From Capnocytophaga leadbetteri (GTDB lineage Bacteria; Bacteroidota; Bacteroidia; Flavobacteriales; Flavobacteriaceae): a DNA stretch of 64,000 nucleotides. The DNA lies in assembly GCF_003054025.1 (NCBI RefSeq), contig NZ_QBKG01000008.1:26013-90012 (forward strand), read 5' to 3'. Below, piece after piece: positions 15,701 to 23,797 of the stretch. A program made the position numbers and the translations under genes. Each line of letters begins with the position of its first letter. Position 1 is the first letter of the stretch. The notes under the pieces are model-generated. The model saw nothing but the letters and a program-made list of their open reading frames with translations. It ran no database searches and was not told the origin of the DNA.

Positions 15701-16289
15701 ACAAAAATCGCGCTTGCTCACCGATGAGCAGCAACATCATATAGCTGCTGATTTGCAGCAAAAAGAGAAGGAGAAACGCGAAGTAGTCACCCAATGGGAT
15801 AAACTCAACAGCCTGATAGGCAGTCATTCAGGCGGACTTTTTAGGCGGTATGCACAAGAGTATACCCTCGATGTGCTGCTGCAGTATGCCAATGTGCAGA
15901 TGAAGTACCTCAATAGGCGCTATACCTTATCGCGCATACCTAACTCGTTGAGTTTGCAGGTACTCGATAATGATATGGCAGCTGAGGTACGCTCGGTGTA
16001 TTCGCTTTCAGGAGGGGAATCGTTTTTGGTGTCGTTGGCTTTAGCTTTGGCGCTCTCGTCTTTGTCGTCTACAAAGATGAACGTCGAGACTTTGTTTATT
16101 GACGAAGGCTTTGGCTCCTTAGACACCGATACACTATCGGTAGCCTTAGATGCCTTAGAAAGTCTTCAGAATCAAGGGAAGAAAGTAGGGGTTATCTCGC
16201 ACGTACAAGAGATGGTAGAGCGCATAGCCGTGAAGGTAGTGGTTGAGAAGGAAGGTAACGGGCGAAGTAATATAGTCGTTAGGAGTTAG
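12756..16289 (+). CDS. sbcC: SbcC-type SMC-like exonuclease ATPase
   Basis: 1177 residues. It is the ATPase/coiled-coil subunit of the SbcCD (Rad50-Mre11) nuclease that opens DNA hairpins and processes blocked ends. Walker A is GATGAGKST at 37-45. Two long Gln/Glu-rich coiled coils flank a zinc hook CPLC at 586-589. The C-terminal lobe has the ABC signature SGGES at 1085-1089 and Walker B LFIDEGFGSLD with Asp1116-Glu1117. The partner nuclease gene sbcD, usually adjacent, is not in this window. The last residues VVRS and the stop lie in a 7-nt GTTAGTC repeat shared with the convergent neighbour. A start 5 bases upstream (12751) would be out of frame. Confidence 0.93.
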   Translation: MKILSVSLYNIASIEGPFTLDLEAEPLKSVGLFAITGATGAGKSTILDAICLALYNETPRLAATKSTLSINDGTGEVQVNNVRNLLRKGATNGYAKVVFQAADAKHYEAEWQVRRARGKQQGNLQQETIQLTNLTDNEVFAENRKTLVLEKIRELIGLSFDEFTKSVILAQGDFTSFLKANDDKRSDILEKLTGTEIYSQISMKVYELSKQHRTELELLERQLAQLSFLSSADREAIEKQLAADSQQLKALQEELDTLKAQQQWYADYHSLSDGYQQAMAEKEKAITERSAQADRFSQLSIIEQLQAVKADILLQQREEAQLQLAVQQLQAAQSEQQRLATDKATAEVEKSTAAEELVAAQSVYETAKPAIDKAKALEVRLAEAQRLLTEKQAQQQVQMQQLQDKQKELLAKEESIAKGEQYKQERQSWLNENAAYKLLRDNYQWLQALAVEKEELSRLMAENADKMARLEVQYEALPLKEATFTLEEVLQQQKDYRNQLQVYQADRLLAQHIQTYTTQKEASEALIAEGEQQVAELAAALIGLQKQLSEVQIECKTAERIYERTREENSQNISLLREKLVEGEACPLCGSLHHPSAHKAISEQLVDTVKQEWEAVQQRLATLSKSIAQKEATQQATLERIAEAQEQQACYHQLVTETQSQLQQSAFYSTYPAEGLQAYLEQCCADTQERLAESEMLFGQLSRLKDFTTQKESLVAKKEEYRKQEEGQLKQLGTLQLSEAMLRLWKEDTAAFSSEVTKAKTEYTQQEAHLQKAVERLQLLYQEQSSLATEVTALESQLTQLQTTLQTDTTQYEVLKAERQSLLEGEEAAKVEATLQGTLAAAKARYEAAQDHYNSLLLKVTANDKTVESLAERQQHSRERIAEATEKINNWIATYYPEQQAYLHAHKVEWANRSHEWLQSERAAQQSLEERIAKYDTLSKEKQQQLEALKDKRPLSLSEEKTIKICEEKMAAEEPLQQQVIAQKSRLLTDEQQHHIAADLQQKEKEKREVVTQWDKLNSLIGSHSGGLFRRYAQEYTLDVLLQYANVQMKYLNRRYTLSRIPNSLSLQVLDNDMAAEVRSVYSLSGGESFLVSLALALALSSLSSTKMNVETLFIDEGFGSLDTDTLSVALDALESLQNQGKKVGVISHVQEMVERIAVKVVVEKEGNGRSNIVVRS

Positions 16290-16304
16290 CCGTTAGTCGT
16301 TAGG
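16275..16304. repeat. 7-nt GTTAGTC repeat over two convergent stop codons
   Basis: GTCGTTAGGAGTTAGCCGTT and following units bridge the ends of sbcC and the glutaminyl cyclase gene. They encode the final residues and the stop codons of both genes on opposite strands. Confidence 0.7.
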
Positions 16305-17360
16305 TAGGAATACTACTTCGAATATTTTACTCCAGTTCTTACCTGTAATGAAGAATGTATGTCGTATAGGGTGATAAGCGATGCCGTTTAGGACGTCTAC
16401 ATCAGGGGTTTTCTCTACTTTGTCTTTAAGTCCGCGTACATCTACTACGCCTTCTATAGCTCCATTTTCAGGGTTTATAATCATAATGCCGTCTTTTAGG
16501 AAAGTATTGGCATAAATCTTTCCGTTAGCGAACTCCAATTCATTAGCATACGTATACAGCGACTTATCTGTGCAGAGTTGCAAACTATCTATTTCAGCAA
16601 AAGTCTCTGGGTGCAGTAACCATATCTTCTCGGTACCATCACTCTTGTATAGTTTATCACTCCCGTTATGGCAAAGCCCCCAGCCCTCTTTGCTCTTTCC
16701 GTAGGTAAAGGTCTTCACTACTTTTAGCTGTTGGTCATATACAAACCCGATATTCTCGCGCCACGTTAGCTGCAATATCTTCCCTCTGAAAACCGTAGCC
16801 CCTTCACCGAAATAGATAGGTTGTAGGGGTACATTCTGGTATACTTCCCCTGTAAAAAGATTCCATTTTCGTATAGAAGACTGTTTGTATTGCCCTGTGC
16901 TTTCTACCAAAGTATCGCCTATAAACTCTAATCCTTGAGTGTAGGCTTCTTTGTCGTGGGGGTATTCATTAAGTATTCTATAGCTAAGGAGTTTAGGGGC
17001 GTGCTGAGCGAGTATCAGAAGAGGCTTTTTTACGGTGTATTGCTTGCCGTCATTAGTCTGTACGCTTACACTTAGGAACTGTTTGCCTAAAAGCAAGTTT
17101 TCTAATACTATCTTATCGCCCAAAGTAGTTACTTGCTGCTGGTGTATCTGGTACGAAGTCTGCTGCACAGTGCCCTCAAAACGCGGGTGGTGTATGCTTA
17201 TCTGTAGGGTGTCGCCTAAGTGGTATTCTTTCTTTTTAGGCGAAATATCTATACTGAAAGCGTCTTGTGGGGTAGTAGTAGGGTTGTGCTTGCAAGAGGA
17301 AAGTCCTAATAGAAGGGCGGCAAGCAGTAAAAGTTGGCGTGTAGGTGTCATCGTATTCAT
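16293..17360 (-). CDS. Glutaminyl-peptide cyclotransferase, lipoprotein
   Basis: 355 residues. A signal peptide ends in the lipobox GLSSC with Cys23. A linker and Ig-like segment (35-115) precede the five-bladed propeller of plant/bacterial-type glutaminyl cyclases. Signatures include NEYPHDKEAYTQGLEF, EGATVFRGKILQLTWRE, GWGLCHNGSDKLYKSDG, ANELEFANGKIYANTF and VLNGIAYHP. The enzyme converts N-terminal Gln to pyroglutamate, here in the periplasm or on the surface. It is the last gene of a minus-strand run starting at queH and overlaps the truB fusion gene by 4 bases. The end FLPND and stop are encoded by a 7-nt repeat. Confidence 0.9.
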   Translation of the reverse strand: MNTMTPTRQLLLLAALLLGLSSCKHNPTTTPQDAFSIDISPKKKEYHLGDTLQISIHHPRFEGTVQQTSYQIHQQQVTTLGDKIVLENLLLGKQFLSVSVQTNDGKQYTVKKPLLILAQHAPKLLSYRILNEYPHDKEAYTQGLEFIGDTLVESTGQYKQSSIRKWNLFTGEVYQNVPLQPIYFGEGATVFRGKILQLTWRENIGFVYDQQLKVVKTFTYGKSKEGWGLCHNGSDKLYKSDGTEKIWLLHPETFAEIDSLQLCTDKSLYTYANELEFANGKIYANTFLKDGIMIINPENGAIEGVVDVRGLKDKVEKTPDVDVLNGIAYHPIRHTFFITGKNWSKIFEVVFLPND

Positions 17361-18943
17361 CTCTTTTTTTGAAATATGTAAGTAATAGTTCCTATTTGTT
17401 CTTTCTTATTGGGTGCTGCGTCAAACTTAGCTTGAACGGCGTAGCGCAATGAGTTTTCTATTAAGCAATCATCAGTGGTAGTAGAGGCTTGTTTATCAAT
17501 AGCAGTCTTAGTTACTCGTCCAGCCTCGTTTACCGTGATGATGACCACCACTTGTCCATCTTGCTCGCAGGTAAATACAGGATTAGGTATAGTGCCGTTT
17601 CTACCTGCAAGGGCGTATTTTACTAACGTATGTTTGTTAGCTTTATCAGTTACAGCTAGAGAAGTATTAGGCTGTTGCGATGGCTGTGGTACTACTGCCA
17701 AGTCGGTAGGGGTATTGCCTGTTACTAAAACCTCTTTGAGGCTTGCCATCTCTTGAGCAGTGCGCTCTGCCATTATCTCATCTAATGTTTTAATGTCAGC
17801 ACTATGCTTTAGTTGTGGGTCGGCTTGGTTGTAGGCGTTGGTAGTAAGAGCAGTCTTAGCTGTAGCTGCTTCATCAGTAGTAGTAGGAAGAGGAGTATCG
17901 GGTAGGAGAGGAGTGATAACCTCCTCAGGAGTGGTTGTTACCTCTATCATTATCCCTTTAGGCTGCCCACTCAGTTGCAGAGCCAATAGGGTAATGACTG
18001 TAACAAAGAGCACGAGTAGGGTTAGTGAGATAGCTTTATCGGTAGGGGTAAACATACGAGCAAAAGCCCTGAACTCTCTACTGATAGCACTGCTTTTCTT
18101 CTTTTCGTTTCTTCCTAAAATGGCTCTTACATCTATAGCTTTTTTGGTAGGCTTGGTGTGCTGTCTGCGATGTTCTCCGTATACATCATTCACCGACTTC
18201 TGCAGAGGAAATTGCTCGATGATAGTAGTTAGGATAATCGGCTTTCTAAGGTCGGGTATATTGGTTGCTACAAAATCATCGGGGGTAAGAGCTTCTGCTA
18301 CAGTATAGTCGCCTATTTGGGTGCGTCTAAGAGCTGACAGATAGCCCGCTGATTGCAGCGCTTTGCCAAAATCATTAGCTAAAGAGCGTATATAGGTACC
18401 CTTACTGCATTGTACTTCAAAATGTAATAGAGGAAAATCAGTAGTGTCTATCTCGAACTTGTAAATGAATACTTGGCGAGAAGGTACTTCTATGGCTTCT
18501 CCCTCGCGAGCGAACTCGTATAAACGCTTGCCATCTTTTTTAATAGCTGAAAACACGGGGGGCACTTGCACTTGCTCCCCTAAAAACTGTTGTCTCACTT
18601 GTTCTATGAGAGCTGGCGTGATATGGTCAGTAGGGTAGTGAGCGTCTACTTCGGTTTCCATATCGAATGAAGGGGTAGAAGCCCCCAGAGTAATAGTGCC
18701 AGTATAGGTTTTAGGAGCGTCTTGTATTTCGGTTATTTTCTTAGTATATTTGCCAGTACATATTACCAATAAGCCAGAGGCAAGCGGGTCTAAAGTACCT
18801 GCGTGCCCTATTTTTATTTTCTTTAGTTTATAGTGCTTGAGTATTGCCCATTTTATTTTGTTTACCGCCTGAAATGATGACCATTGCAGGGGTTTATCTA
18901 TGAGCAATATCTTACCTTCTGAAAATTCTTGTGCTGTAATCAT
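17357..18943 (-). CDS. truB: TruB pseudouridine synthase fused to a TonB-like membrane protein
   Basis: 528 residues in one uninterrupted frame. Residues 1-235 are a complete TruB (tRNA U55 synthase): DKPLQWSSFQAVNKI, GHAGTLDPLASGLL with catalytic Asp52, and the strand CSKGTYIRSLANDFG. TruB proteins of relatives usually end here. Residues 236-300 are a basic linker, 304-324 a membrane segment (AISLTLLVLFVTVITLL), 325-440 a Pro/Thr-rich stretch. Residues 445-528 (GRNGTIPNPVF, VVVIITVNEAGRVTKTAID, GTITYIFQ) match the TonB C-terminal-like domain of Bacteroidota. A cytoplasmic RNA enzyme is thus tied to a periplasmic domain. An internal start at MFTPTDK (residue 297) could give the second protein alone. 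Confidence 0.88.
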   Translation of the reverse strand: MITAQEFSEGKILLIDKPLQWSSFQAVNKIKWAILKHYKLKKIKIGHAGTLDPLASGLLVICTGKYTKKITEIQDAPKTYTGTITLGASTPSFDMETEVDAHYPTDHITPALIEQVRQQFLGEQVQVPPVFSAIKKDGKRLYEFAREGEAIEVPSRQVFIYKFEIDTTDFPLLHFEVQCSKGTYIRSLANDFGKALQSAGYLSALRRTQIGDYTVAEALTPDDFVATNIPDLRKPIILTTIIEQFPLQKSVNDVYGEHRRQHTKPTKKAIDVRAILGRNEKKKSSAISREFRAFARMFTPTDKAISLTLLVLFVTVITLLALQLSGQPKGIMIEVTTTPEEVITPLLPDTPLPTTTDEAATAKTALTTNAYNQADPQLKHSADIKTLDEIMAERTAQEMASLKEVLVTGNTPTDLAVVPQPSQQPNTSLAVTDKANKHTLVKYALAGRNGTIPNPVFTCEQDGQVVVIITVNEAGRVTKTAIDKQASTTTDDCLIENSLRYAVQAKFDAAPNKKEQIGTITYIFQKKR

Positions 18944-18956
18944 ATTGGCAAATTAG

Positions 18957-19601
18957 CTAATTTCCGTAGTATTTTTCACCTATGCGTATTTTCTCTCTTC
19001 CGTTTTCTACACGCCATTTGTTAGCATCGCGTAGCGAAAAAGCGCAACCACAGTACTCTTGTTGGTAGAACTTCTCGCTTTTGCAGATTTCCATATTGCA
19101 GGCAGAGCCGCCATTTTTGCGCCAATTGTAGTCCCAATAGGTAAGGCCTTCGTACTTGCTGGCTGCATTTTTGCCAGCTTCGTTCACTTGGTTGAGGTCT
19201 TTCCAGCGCGAGATACCTAAGGAGGTAGCAATGGTATCAAAGCCATTTTCGTGAGCATATAGGGCAGTGCGCTCCATACGCATATCAAAGCACATTGCAC
19301 AACGGCTGCCGCGTTCAGGCTCAAACTCCATACCTTTAGCACGAGCATACCAATTATCGGTGTCGTATTCGGCATCAACAATAGGTACACCACACTTTTC
19401 GGCAAAGCGGATATTCTCGTCTTTGCGTATTTCGTATTCCTTTTTAGGGTGAATGTTAGGATTATAAAAGAAGATAGTAAAGTCTATCCCCGAACCCTGA
19501 ATTGATAGTATAATAGAGCCCGAGCAAGGCGCACAGCAAGTGTGCAATAGCAGTTTTTTGCCATTGTTGGGCAATACCAGATTCTTGTGAACTAATTCCA
19601 T
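18957..19601 (-). CDS. queH: Epoxyqueuosine reductase QueH
   Basis: 214 residues from [17 protein letters not shown] frame extension to 19634 runs into the promoter box at 19632-19639 and is rejected. QueH (formerly DUF208) carries out the last step of queuosine synthesis in tRNA, using an iron-sulfur centre. The required cysteines are visible: HTCCAPCSG near the N-terminus, RCAMCF in the middle, and YCGCAF with CNMEICKSE near the C-terminus. tgt, which inserts the queuine-type base, is at 56268 in this window. The end EKYYGN and its TAG coincide with an 8-nt repeat, the same ending as the aldo/keto reductase. Confidence 0.93.
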   Translation of the reverse strand: MELVHKNLVLPNNGKKLLLHTCCAPCSGSIILSIQGSGIDFTIFFYNPNIHPKKEYEIRKDENIRFAEKCGVPIVDAEYDTDNWYARAKGMEFEPERGSRCAMCFDMRMERTALYAHENGFDTIATSLGISRWKDLNQVNEAGKNAASKYEGLTYWDYNWRKNGGSACNMEICKSEKFYQQEYCGCAFSLRDANKWRVENGREKIRIGEKYYGN

Positions 19602-19631
19602 AGTGTTGAAGTCTTCTTTTTTATGAGGGGG

Positions 19632-19639
19632 CAAAAATA
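19632..19639 (-). promoter_or_regulatory. -7 promoter box before queH
   Basis: TATTTTTG on the minus strand, 30 bases before the ATG at 19601. It sets the start choice for queH. Confidence 0.5.
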
Positions 19640-19656
19640 CGAAGAAATCGCTAATA

Positions 19657-20103
19657 TCAAACCACAGGAGGGTACATTTCTTTCAGAGCATTTACAAATA
19701 CCTCTGTACCTTTGCGCTTAAATCCCTCATTTTCATACAGTCGTATGGCGGCTTCATTAGTAGGGGCGGTGAATAAAAGAATCTCGCCCAAGCCTAATTC
19801 TCTCCCTTTGCTAATAAGGGTTTGTATCAGTTGGGTGCCTATTTTCTTACCACGTGCAAACTCGTCTACTACCACATCTTCTATCCAGCCCTTGTAGCCC
19901 GAAATCACTTTGTAGACAGCCATTGAGGCCATACCGTGTAGTCTGCCGTCTTCTATGTAGCCAACTACATATGGAGCACTATTTTCGTCTTCAAAGAGTT
20001 CAGAAAGAGCCCGTTGGTAGCGTCTGCTTAGCATTGAAAATAGGCGATGCGCATCTTGCTCTATTTCCTTAGTAATCATTTCTTTCGTTAGAAGTGTAAT
20101 CAT
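19657..20103 (-). CDS. GNAT family N-acetyltransferase
   Basis: 148 residues with the acetyl-CoA binding motif [21 protein letters not shown] (about 76-95) and motif [24 protein letters not shown]. The fold transfers an acetyl group from acetyl-CoA to an amine; the substrate cannot be told. It lies 21 bases downstream of pyrF on the same strand and may be part of that transcript. Confidence 0.85.
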   Translation of the reverse strand: MITLLTKEMITKEIEQDAHRLFSMLSRRYQRALSELFEDENSAPYVVGYIEDGRLHGMASMAVYKVISGYKGWIEDVVVDEFARGKKIGTQLIQTLISKGRELGLGEILLFTAPTNEAAIRLYENEGFKRKGTEVFVNALKEMYPPVV

Positions 20104-20124
20104 ATCAATTAGTAATTTAGAAAG

Positions 20125-20940
20125 TTAGTAAATATTTGTCATTAACTTCTTCATTTCTTCCTGCAATTCTTGAGCTTTTTCAGCTGCTACGGTGGCAAAA
20201 TCTTCTCCTTTAGAGGCGTAGATAATGTCGCGCGATGAGTTAATCAACAGTCCGTATTGGTCATTTAGTCCGTAGCGACATACTTCTTCTAAGCTGCCTC
20301 CTTGTGCGCCAACCCCTGGTACTAACAGAAAGTGGTTAGGCACTATCTGCCGTATTTCTTTCAAATATTCGGCTTTGGTAGCCCCTACTACATACATCAG
20401 CTGCTGACTGTTTTTCCAGCTGAGCGAGGTGCGCAACACTTTCTTATAAAGCGCTTCACCCTCTATCTCTTGGGTCTGAAAGTCGAAAGCTCCCTCATTA
20501 GAGGTCAGGGCAAGCAGTATGGTGCTTTTATTTTCGAAAGCCAAAAAGGGCTCAACCGAATCGCGCCCCATATAAGGAGCGACAGTCACGCTATCGAACT
20601 GCATATCTTCAAAGAACGCTTTGGCATACATCGTAGCAGTATTGCCTATATCGCCGCGTTTGGCATCGGCTATGGTGAAAATTTCAGGGTGAAAAGTGTT
20701 CAGATAGTCAATGGTTTTCTTTAGCGAACGCCACCCTTTTTCGCCGTGTGCCTCATAAAAAGCAATATTAGGCTTATAAGCTACTGTAAAAGGGTGTGTA
20801 GCCTCTATAATAGCCTTGTTGAAGGCAAAAAGAGGGTCTTCTTCGGCTAACAAATGGCGTGGTATTTTGGTAATATCAGTGTCCAACCCCACGCATAGCA
20901 GCGATTGTTTGGCTTTTATCTGTTCGATGAGTTGTTTCAT
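20125..20940 (-). CDS. pyrF: Orotidine 5'-phosphate decarboxylase (type 2)
   Basis: 271 residues, the length of the longer type 2 family. It catalyses the last step of UMP synthesis. The active-site signature is [15 protein letters not shown] (around 85-99). FVGLDTD-like LLCVGLDTD at 15-23 and [14 protein letters not shown] at 208-221 are the substrate-phosphate regions. The upstream gene for a small acidic protein ends 3 bases before this start, so they are co-transcribed. Confidence 0.95.
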   Translation of the reverse strand: MKQLIEQIKAKQSLLCVGLDTDITKIPRHLLAEEDPLFAFNKAIIEATHPFTVAYKPNIAFYEAHGEKGWRSLKKTIDYLNTFHPEIFTIADAKRGDIGNTATMYAKAFFEDMQFDSVTVAPYMGRDSVEPFLAFENKSTILLALTSNEGAFDFQTQEIEGEALYKKVLRTSLSWKNSQQLMYVVGATKAEYLKEIRQIVPNHFLLVPGVGAQGGSLEEVCRYGLNDQYGLLINSSRDIIYASKGEDFATVAAEKAQELQEEMKKLMTNIY

Positions 20941-20943
20941 AGT

Positions 20944-21183
20944 TTAATAATTTTCTTGTTCTATGCGGGCAACCTCGCGCTCGTAGAAATTAAAGGCTTC
21001 AGCTATTAGGTTTTCGCTTTCAGCTTCTAATTCTTTAGTATCTTCTTCTTCAAACTCTTCTAACCATTCTACCTCATCGGTATCTAAGTTTAGTACAAAA
21101 CGTGGGTACTCAAGGTGTACCACAAACATGGCATCGGGCATATCAGTATTATCGCCCAATATAAATTTAGGAAAATTACTCAT
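20944..21183 (-). CDS. Small acidic protein of unknown function
   Basis: 79 residues, with 23 Asp/Glu in the second half (EWLEEFEEEDTKELEAESENL). No signal peptide or membrane segment. The start FPKFILGDNTDMPDAMFVVHLEYPRFVLNL suggests a small beta domain. It overlaps the 3' end of the sirtuin gene by 8 bases and lies 3 bases before pyrF, so it is part of a tight sirtuin-small protein-pyrF operon. No functional family is recognised. Confidence 0.7.
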   Translation of the reverse strand: MSNFPKFILGDNTDMPDAMFVVHLEYPRFVLNLDTDEVEWLEEFEEEDTKELEAESENLIAEAFNFYEREVARIEQENY

Positions 21184-21874
21184 TGTTCTCTTTTTCTTTG
21201 ATTAATGCTATAGCTTTAGCTACACCAGTTGATGCCTTTTCGGCTATAACGGTTAGCCTACCTTTGCTGGTGATAGAGGGGCGTGGGTCTATATAATAAA
21301 TAGGTACGTTGTCTTCAGCACAATTCATTAGTCCAGCTGCCGGATATACTTGTAGCGAAGTGCCTATAACCAGCACTATATCAGCACTTTCTACCTCTTC
21401 AGCTGCTTTCACTATCAGGGGTACATCTTCGCCAAACCACACAATGTGAGGGCGTAGTTGGGCACCTGTGGGGGTCAAATCGCCTACCTTTATGTCGCCA
21501 GTACAATCGTATATTTCGTTAGGGTCGTCAGCACTGCGCATTTTCAGAAGTTCGCCGTGTAGGTGAATGATATTTTTGCTACCGGCGCGCTCGTGTAGGT
21601 CGTCTACATTTTGGGTGATAACCACTACTTCATAGTCTTTTTGCAGTTCAGCTAATAGTAAGTGGGCAGCATTGGGCTGTACGCTTTTCAGCTGTTTGCG
21701 CAAACCGTTGTAGAAGTTGAGTACTAACTCAGGGTTCTTCTCAAAGCCATAGGGAGTAGCCACCTGCTCTACATCGTGCCCTTCCCATAGTCCATCAGCA
21801 TCGCGGAAAGTCTTCACCCCACTTTCAGCACTAATTCCTGCGCCAGTAAGTACTACTATTTTTTTCTTTTTCAT
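21176..21874 (-). CDS. cobB: Sir2-family NAD-dependent protein deacylase
   Basis: 232 residues from MKKKKIVVLTGAGISAESG. The frame is open to 21967, but that part covers the terminator of the HU gene, so 21874 is chosen. GAGISAESG (11-19), TQNVDDLHERAG and HLHGE with catalytic His106 give the NAD-binding and catalytic core. The zinc module is reduced: only one Cys (YDCTGD) is found where four are usual. The Tyr-x-x-Arg pair that marks CobB-type desuccinylases reads YNGL here. This suggests a zinc-free sirtuin, with acyl preference uncertain. Confidence 0.88.
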   Translation of the reverse strand: MKKKKIVVLTGAGISAESGVKTFRDADGLWEGHDVEQVATPYGFEKNPELVLNFYNGLRKQLKSVQPNAAHLLLAELQKDYEVVVITQNVDDLHERAGSKNIIHLHGELLKMRSADDPNEIYDCTGDIKVGDLTPTGAQLRPHIVWFGEDVPLIVKAAEEVESADIVLVIGTSLQVYPAAGLMNCAEDNVPIYYIDPRPSITSKGRLTVIAEKASTGVAKAIALIKEKENNE

Positions 21875-21918
21875 ATGGTCAGTCTTTTTGGTTTTCTTCT
21901 CTCGTCTTTCATCTCTGA

Positions 21919-21961
21919 AAAAAAAGAGCCTCTTTATCATCACAAAGAGGCTTTTTTTTTC
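21919..21961. terminator. Terminator of the HU gene
   Basis: Stem AGCCTCTTT (21927-21935) with AAAGAGGCT (21944-21952), an 8-base loop, and runs of A and T on both sides. On the minus strand it follows the HU stop codon directly. Confidence 0.85.
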
Positions 21962-21967
21962 GAGCAA

Positions 21968-22243
21968 TTACTTGTTCACAGCGTCTGCCAATTCAGTTCC
22001 TGCTTTAAATTTCACAACTTTCTTAGCAGGTACTTTGATAACTTCTCCTGTACGTGGGTTTCTTGCATCTCTTGCTTCTTTCTCAGCTACTGACCAAGCT
22101 CCAAAACCTACGATAGAAACTTTGTCACCTTTGGTTAGGGCTTTTTCAACGCTTGAGAAAAACGCTTCTACAGCCTTTTTGGCATCCACTTTTGATAATC
22201 CTGCCTCAGCAGCGATTGCATCAATTAATTCTGTTTTGTTCAT
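21968..22243 (-). CDS. HU-family DNA-binding protein
   Basis: 91 residues, the standard HU length. MNKTELIDAIAAEAGLSKVDAKKAVEAF is the N-terminal helical dimer part; RNPRTGEVIKVPAKKVVKFKAG is the beta-arm with the DNA-intercalating Pro. It bends and packs DNA in the nucleoid. Its own promoter and a strong terminator show that it is monocistronic. Confidence 0.95.
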   Translation of the reverse strand: MNKTELIDAIAAEAGLSKVDAKKAVEAFFSSVEKALTKGDKVSIVGFGAWSVAEKEARDARNPRTGEVIKVPAKKVVKFKAGTELADAVNK

Positions 22244-22274
22244 AAGATAACTCTTTAAATAAAGTTAATTGGCA

Positions 22275-22304
22275 CAAAGGTACTAATATATTTATTCATA
22301 GCAA
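22275..22304 (-). promoter_or_regulatory. Promoter of the HU gene
   Basis: On the minus strand: TTG (22304-22302), 19 bases, TACCTTTG (22282-22275), 32 bases before the start codon. Full consensus. Confidence 0.8.
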
Positions 22305-22373
22305 ATCTTTAGCCCTAAAAAAAACAAATTTGGCAAAAAATTAACATTTAATAGTGTTTTTTACCCCTTTTTC

Positions 22374-22404
22374 TTGGCTTATTGCAGCTTTTTTACTACT
22401 TTTG
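22374..22404 (+). promoter_or_regulatory. Promoter of nusB
   Basis: TTG (22374-22376), 20 bases, TACTTTTG (22397-22404), 39 bases before the ATG at 22443. It lies inside the longest open frame, which therefore overstates the gene. Confidence 0.8.
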
Positions 22405-22442
22405 CACCCTCAAAAACAAGTAAAAGAGGTTCTTATAAAATT

Positions 22443-23384
22443 ATGCTTACAAGACGACATATTAGGGCTAAAGTGATGCAGTCGGTTTATGCAATGCAGC
22501 AAAGCCAAAGTCAAGACTTAGACAAAGAAGTAAAGTACTTAGAAAATAGTGCTAATGAGATGTACGACCTATATCTTCTTCATCTATCGCTCCTCACCGA
22601 GCTACACGCCTACGCTATCAAACAAAGCGAGGTAGCTCAGAAAAAATATTTAGCGACTCCTGCCGATACTAAGCAGCACCAGCTAATCGCTAATAATAAG
22701 TTTCTTACCCTCATTAGCCAAAACGAATCACTGCAAAAAGCAATAGAAACTGCCCAAATGAATCTCTTTGATCTTCATTACGAATACGTCAATAACTTCT
22801 ATAAGGCGATATTAGAAAGTGATTATTACAAAGAATACGCTGGCAAAGAATCTTCTTTTGCTACTGATAGAGACTTTGTGGTAACTATTTTCGAGGAAAT
22901 TATAGCTCCTGACGATGATTTTTATGAGTTTATTGAAGACCATAATCTCACTTGGGTAGATGATTACCCTATTGTCAATACTTTTATTGTCAAATTGTTT
23001 AAGAATTTGCGTCCTAACCCTCCTATTAAATACTTTACACCCACTCTTTATAATACAGACGAAGAAAAGCTATTTCTGTCAGACCTATTTAAGAAGACAG
23101 TGCTTAATGACAATAAACTAAAAGGGTTTATAGATGATAAACTTACTAACTGGGATAAAGAGCGTGTAGCGGTACTCGATAATATACTGCTAAAGATGGC
23201 AGTATGCGAGCTGCTTTATTTCCCAAGTATTCCGATAAAAGTAACAATAAACGAGTATTTAGAGCTTTCTAAAGAATATTCTACCCCTAAGAGTAGCCTA
23301 TTTATTAATGGAATACTGAATGTGATACACAAAGAGCTTGAAGAAAAAGAACTTATAAATAAAATAGGGCGCGGTCTCCTTTAG
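22443..23384 (+). CDS. nusB: Transcription antitermination protein NusB, long form
   Basis: 313 residues from MLTRRHIRAKVMQSVYAMQQ. An upstream in-frame start is rejected because the promoter lies within it. NusB joins S10 and NusA in antitermination of rRNA transcription. The usual bacterial NusB has about 140 residues; here the C-terminal 130 (KKTVLNDNKLKGFIDDKLTNW, ERVAVLDNILLKMAVCELLYF, INEYLELSKEYSTPKSSLFINGILN) form the NusB fold. The first 180 residues are an N-terminal extension known in Bacteroidota. yajC follows 56 bases downstream in the same direction. Confidence 0.93.
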   Translation: MLTRRHIRAKVMQSVYAMQQSQSQDLDKEVKYLENSANEMYDLYLLHLSLLTELHAYAIKQSEVAQKKYLATPADTKQHQLIANNKFLTLISQNESLQKAIETAQMNLFDLHYEYVNNFYKAILESDYYKEYAGKESSFATDRDFVVTIFEEIIAPDDDFYEFIEDHNLTWVDDYPIVNTFIVKLFKNLRPNPPIKYFTPTLYNTDEEKLFLSDLFKKTVLNDNKLKGFIDDKLTNWDKERVAVLDNILLKMAVCELLYFPSIPIKVTINEYLELSKEYSTPKSSLFINGILNVIHKELEEKELINKIGRGLL

Positions 23385-23440
23385 TAAGGGAGCGTATTTT
23401 GCCTTACAACAGCTAAATTTAATAACTAAATATATAAATA

Positions 23441-23737
23441 ATGCAAACATTAAATCAATTAGCACCCTTTATACTGATGTTCGTGGTGCTGTACTTTTTG
23501 ATGATTCGCCCTCAGATGAAGCGACAAAAGCAAGAAAAGAACTTCATACAAAATATGAAGAAAGGCGATAAAGTAATAACCAAAGGTGGGGTACACGGAC
23601 GTATAGTAGAACTTACTGACGATACTTGTGTTATCGAAACGCTTTCAGGCAAAATAATGTTTGAGCGTTCTGCTATCTCTATGGAATTATCAGCTAAGTT
23701 AAAAGCTGCTGAAAACAAAGATTACAAAAAAGCATAA
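23441..23737 (+). CDS. yajC: Preprotein translocase accessory subunit YajC
   Basis: 98 residues. One membrane helix (LNQLAPFILMFVVLYFLMI) is followed by the family signature RPQMKRQKQEKNFIQNMKKGDKVITKGGVHGRIVEL. YajC associates with SecDF and the SecYEG channel. It follows nusB and is closed by a strong terminator. Confidence 0.95.
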   Translation: MQTLNQLAPFILMFVVLYFLMIRPQMKRQKQEKNFIQNMKKGDKVITKGGVHGRIVELTDDTCVIETLSGKIMFERSAISMELSAKLKAAENKDYKKA

Positions 23738-23754
23738 AAGCTAAAATCAGAACT

Positions 23755-23790
23755 AAAAAGGGCTATCCTACAATTAGGATAGCCCTTTTT
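23755..23790. terminator. Terminator after yajC
   Basis: Perfect 16 bp stem AAAAAGGGCTATCCTA with its complement, a CAAT loop and flanking T run. It serves both yajC and the convergent toxin gene. Confidence 0.9.
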
Positions 23791-23797
23791 ATATAAT

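Noticed and set aside
17838..18308. Plus-strand open frame of 156 codons
   Set aside because: Antisense to the truB fusion, rich in Val/Ser runs of low complexity, no start signal or family.
21875..21967. Sirtuin N-terminal extension
   Set aside because: It is translated from the terminator hairpin of the HU gene.
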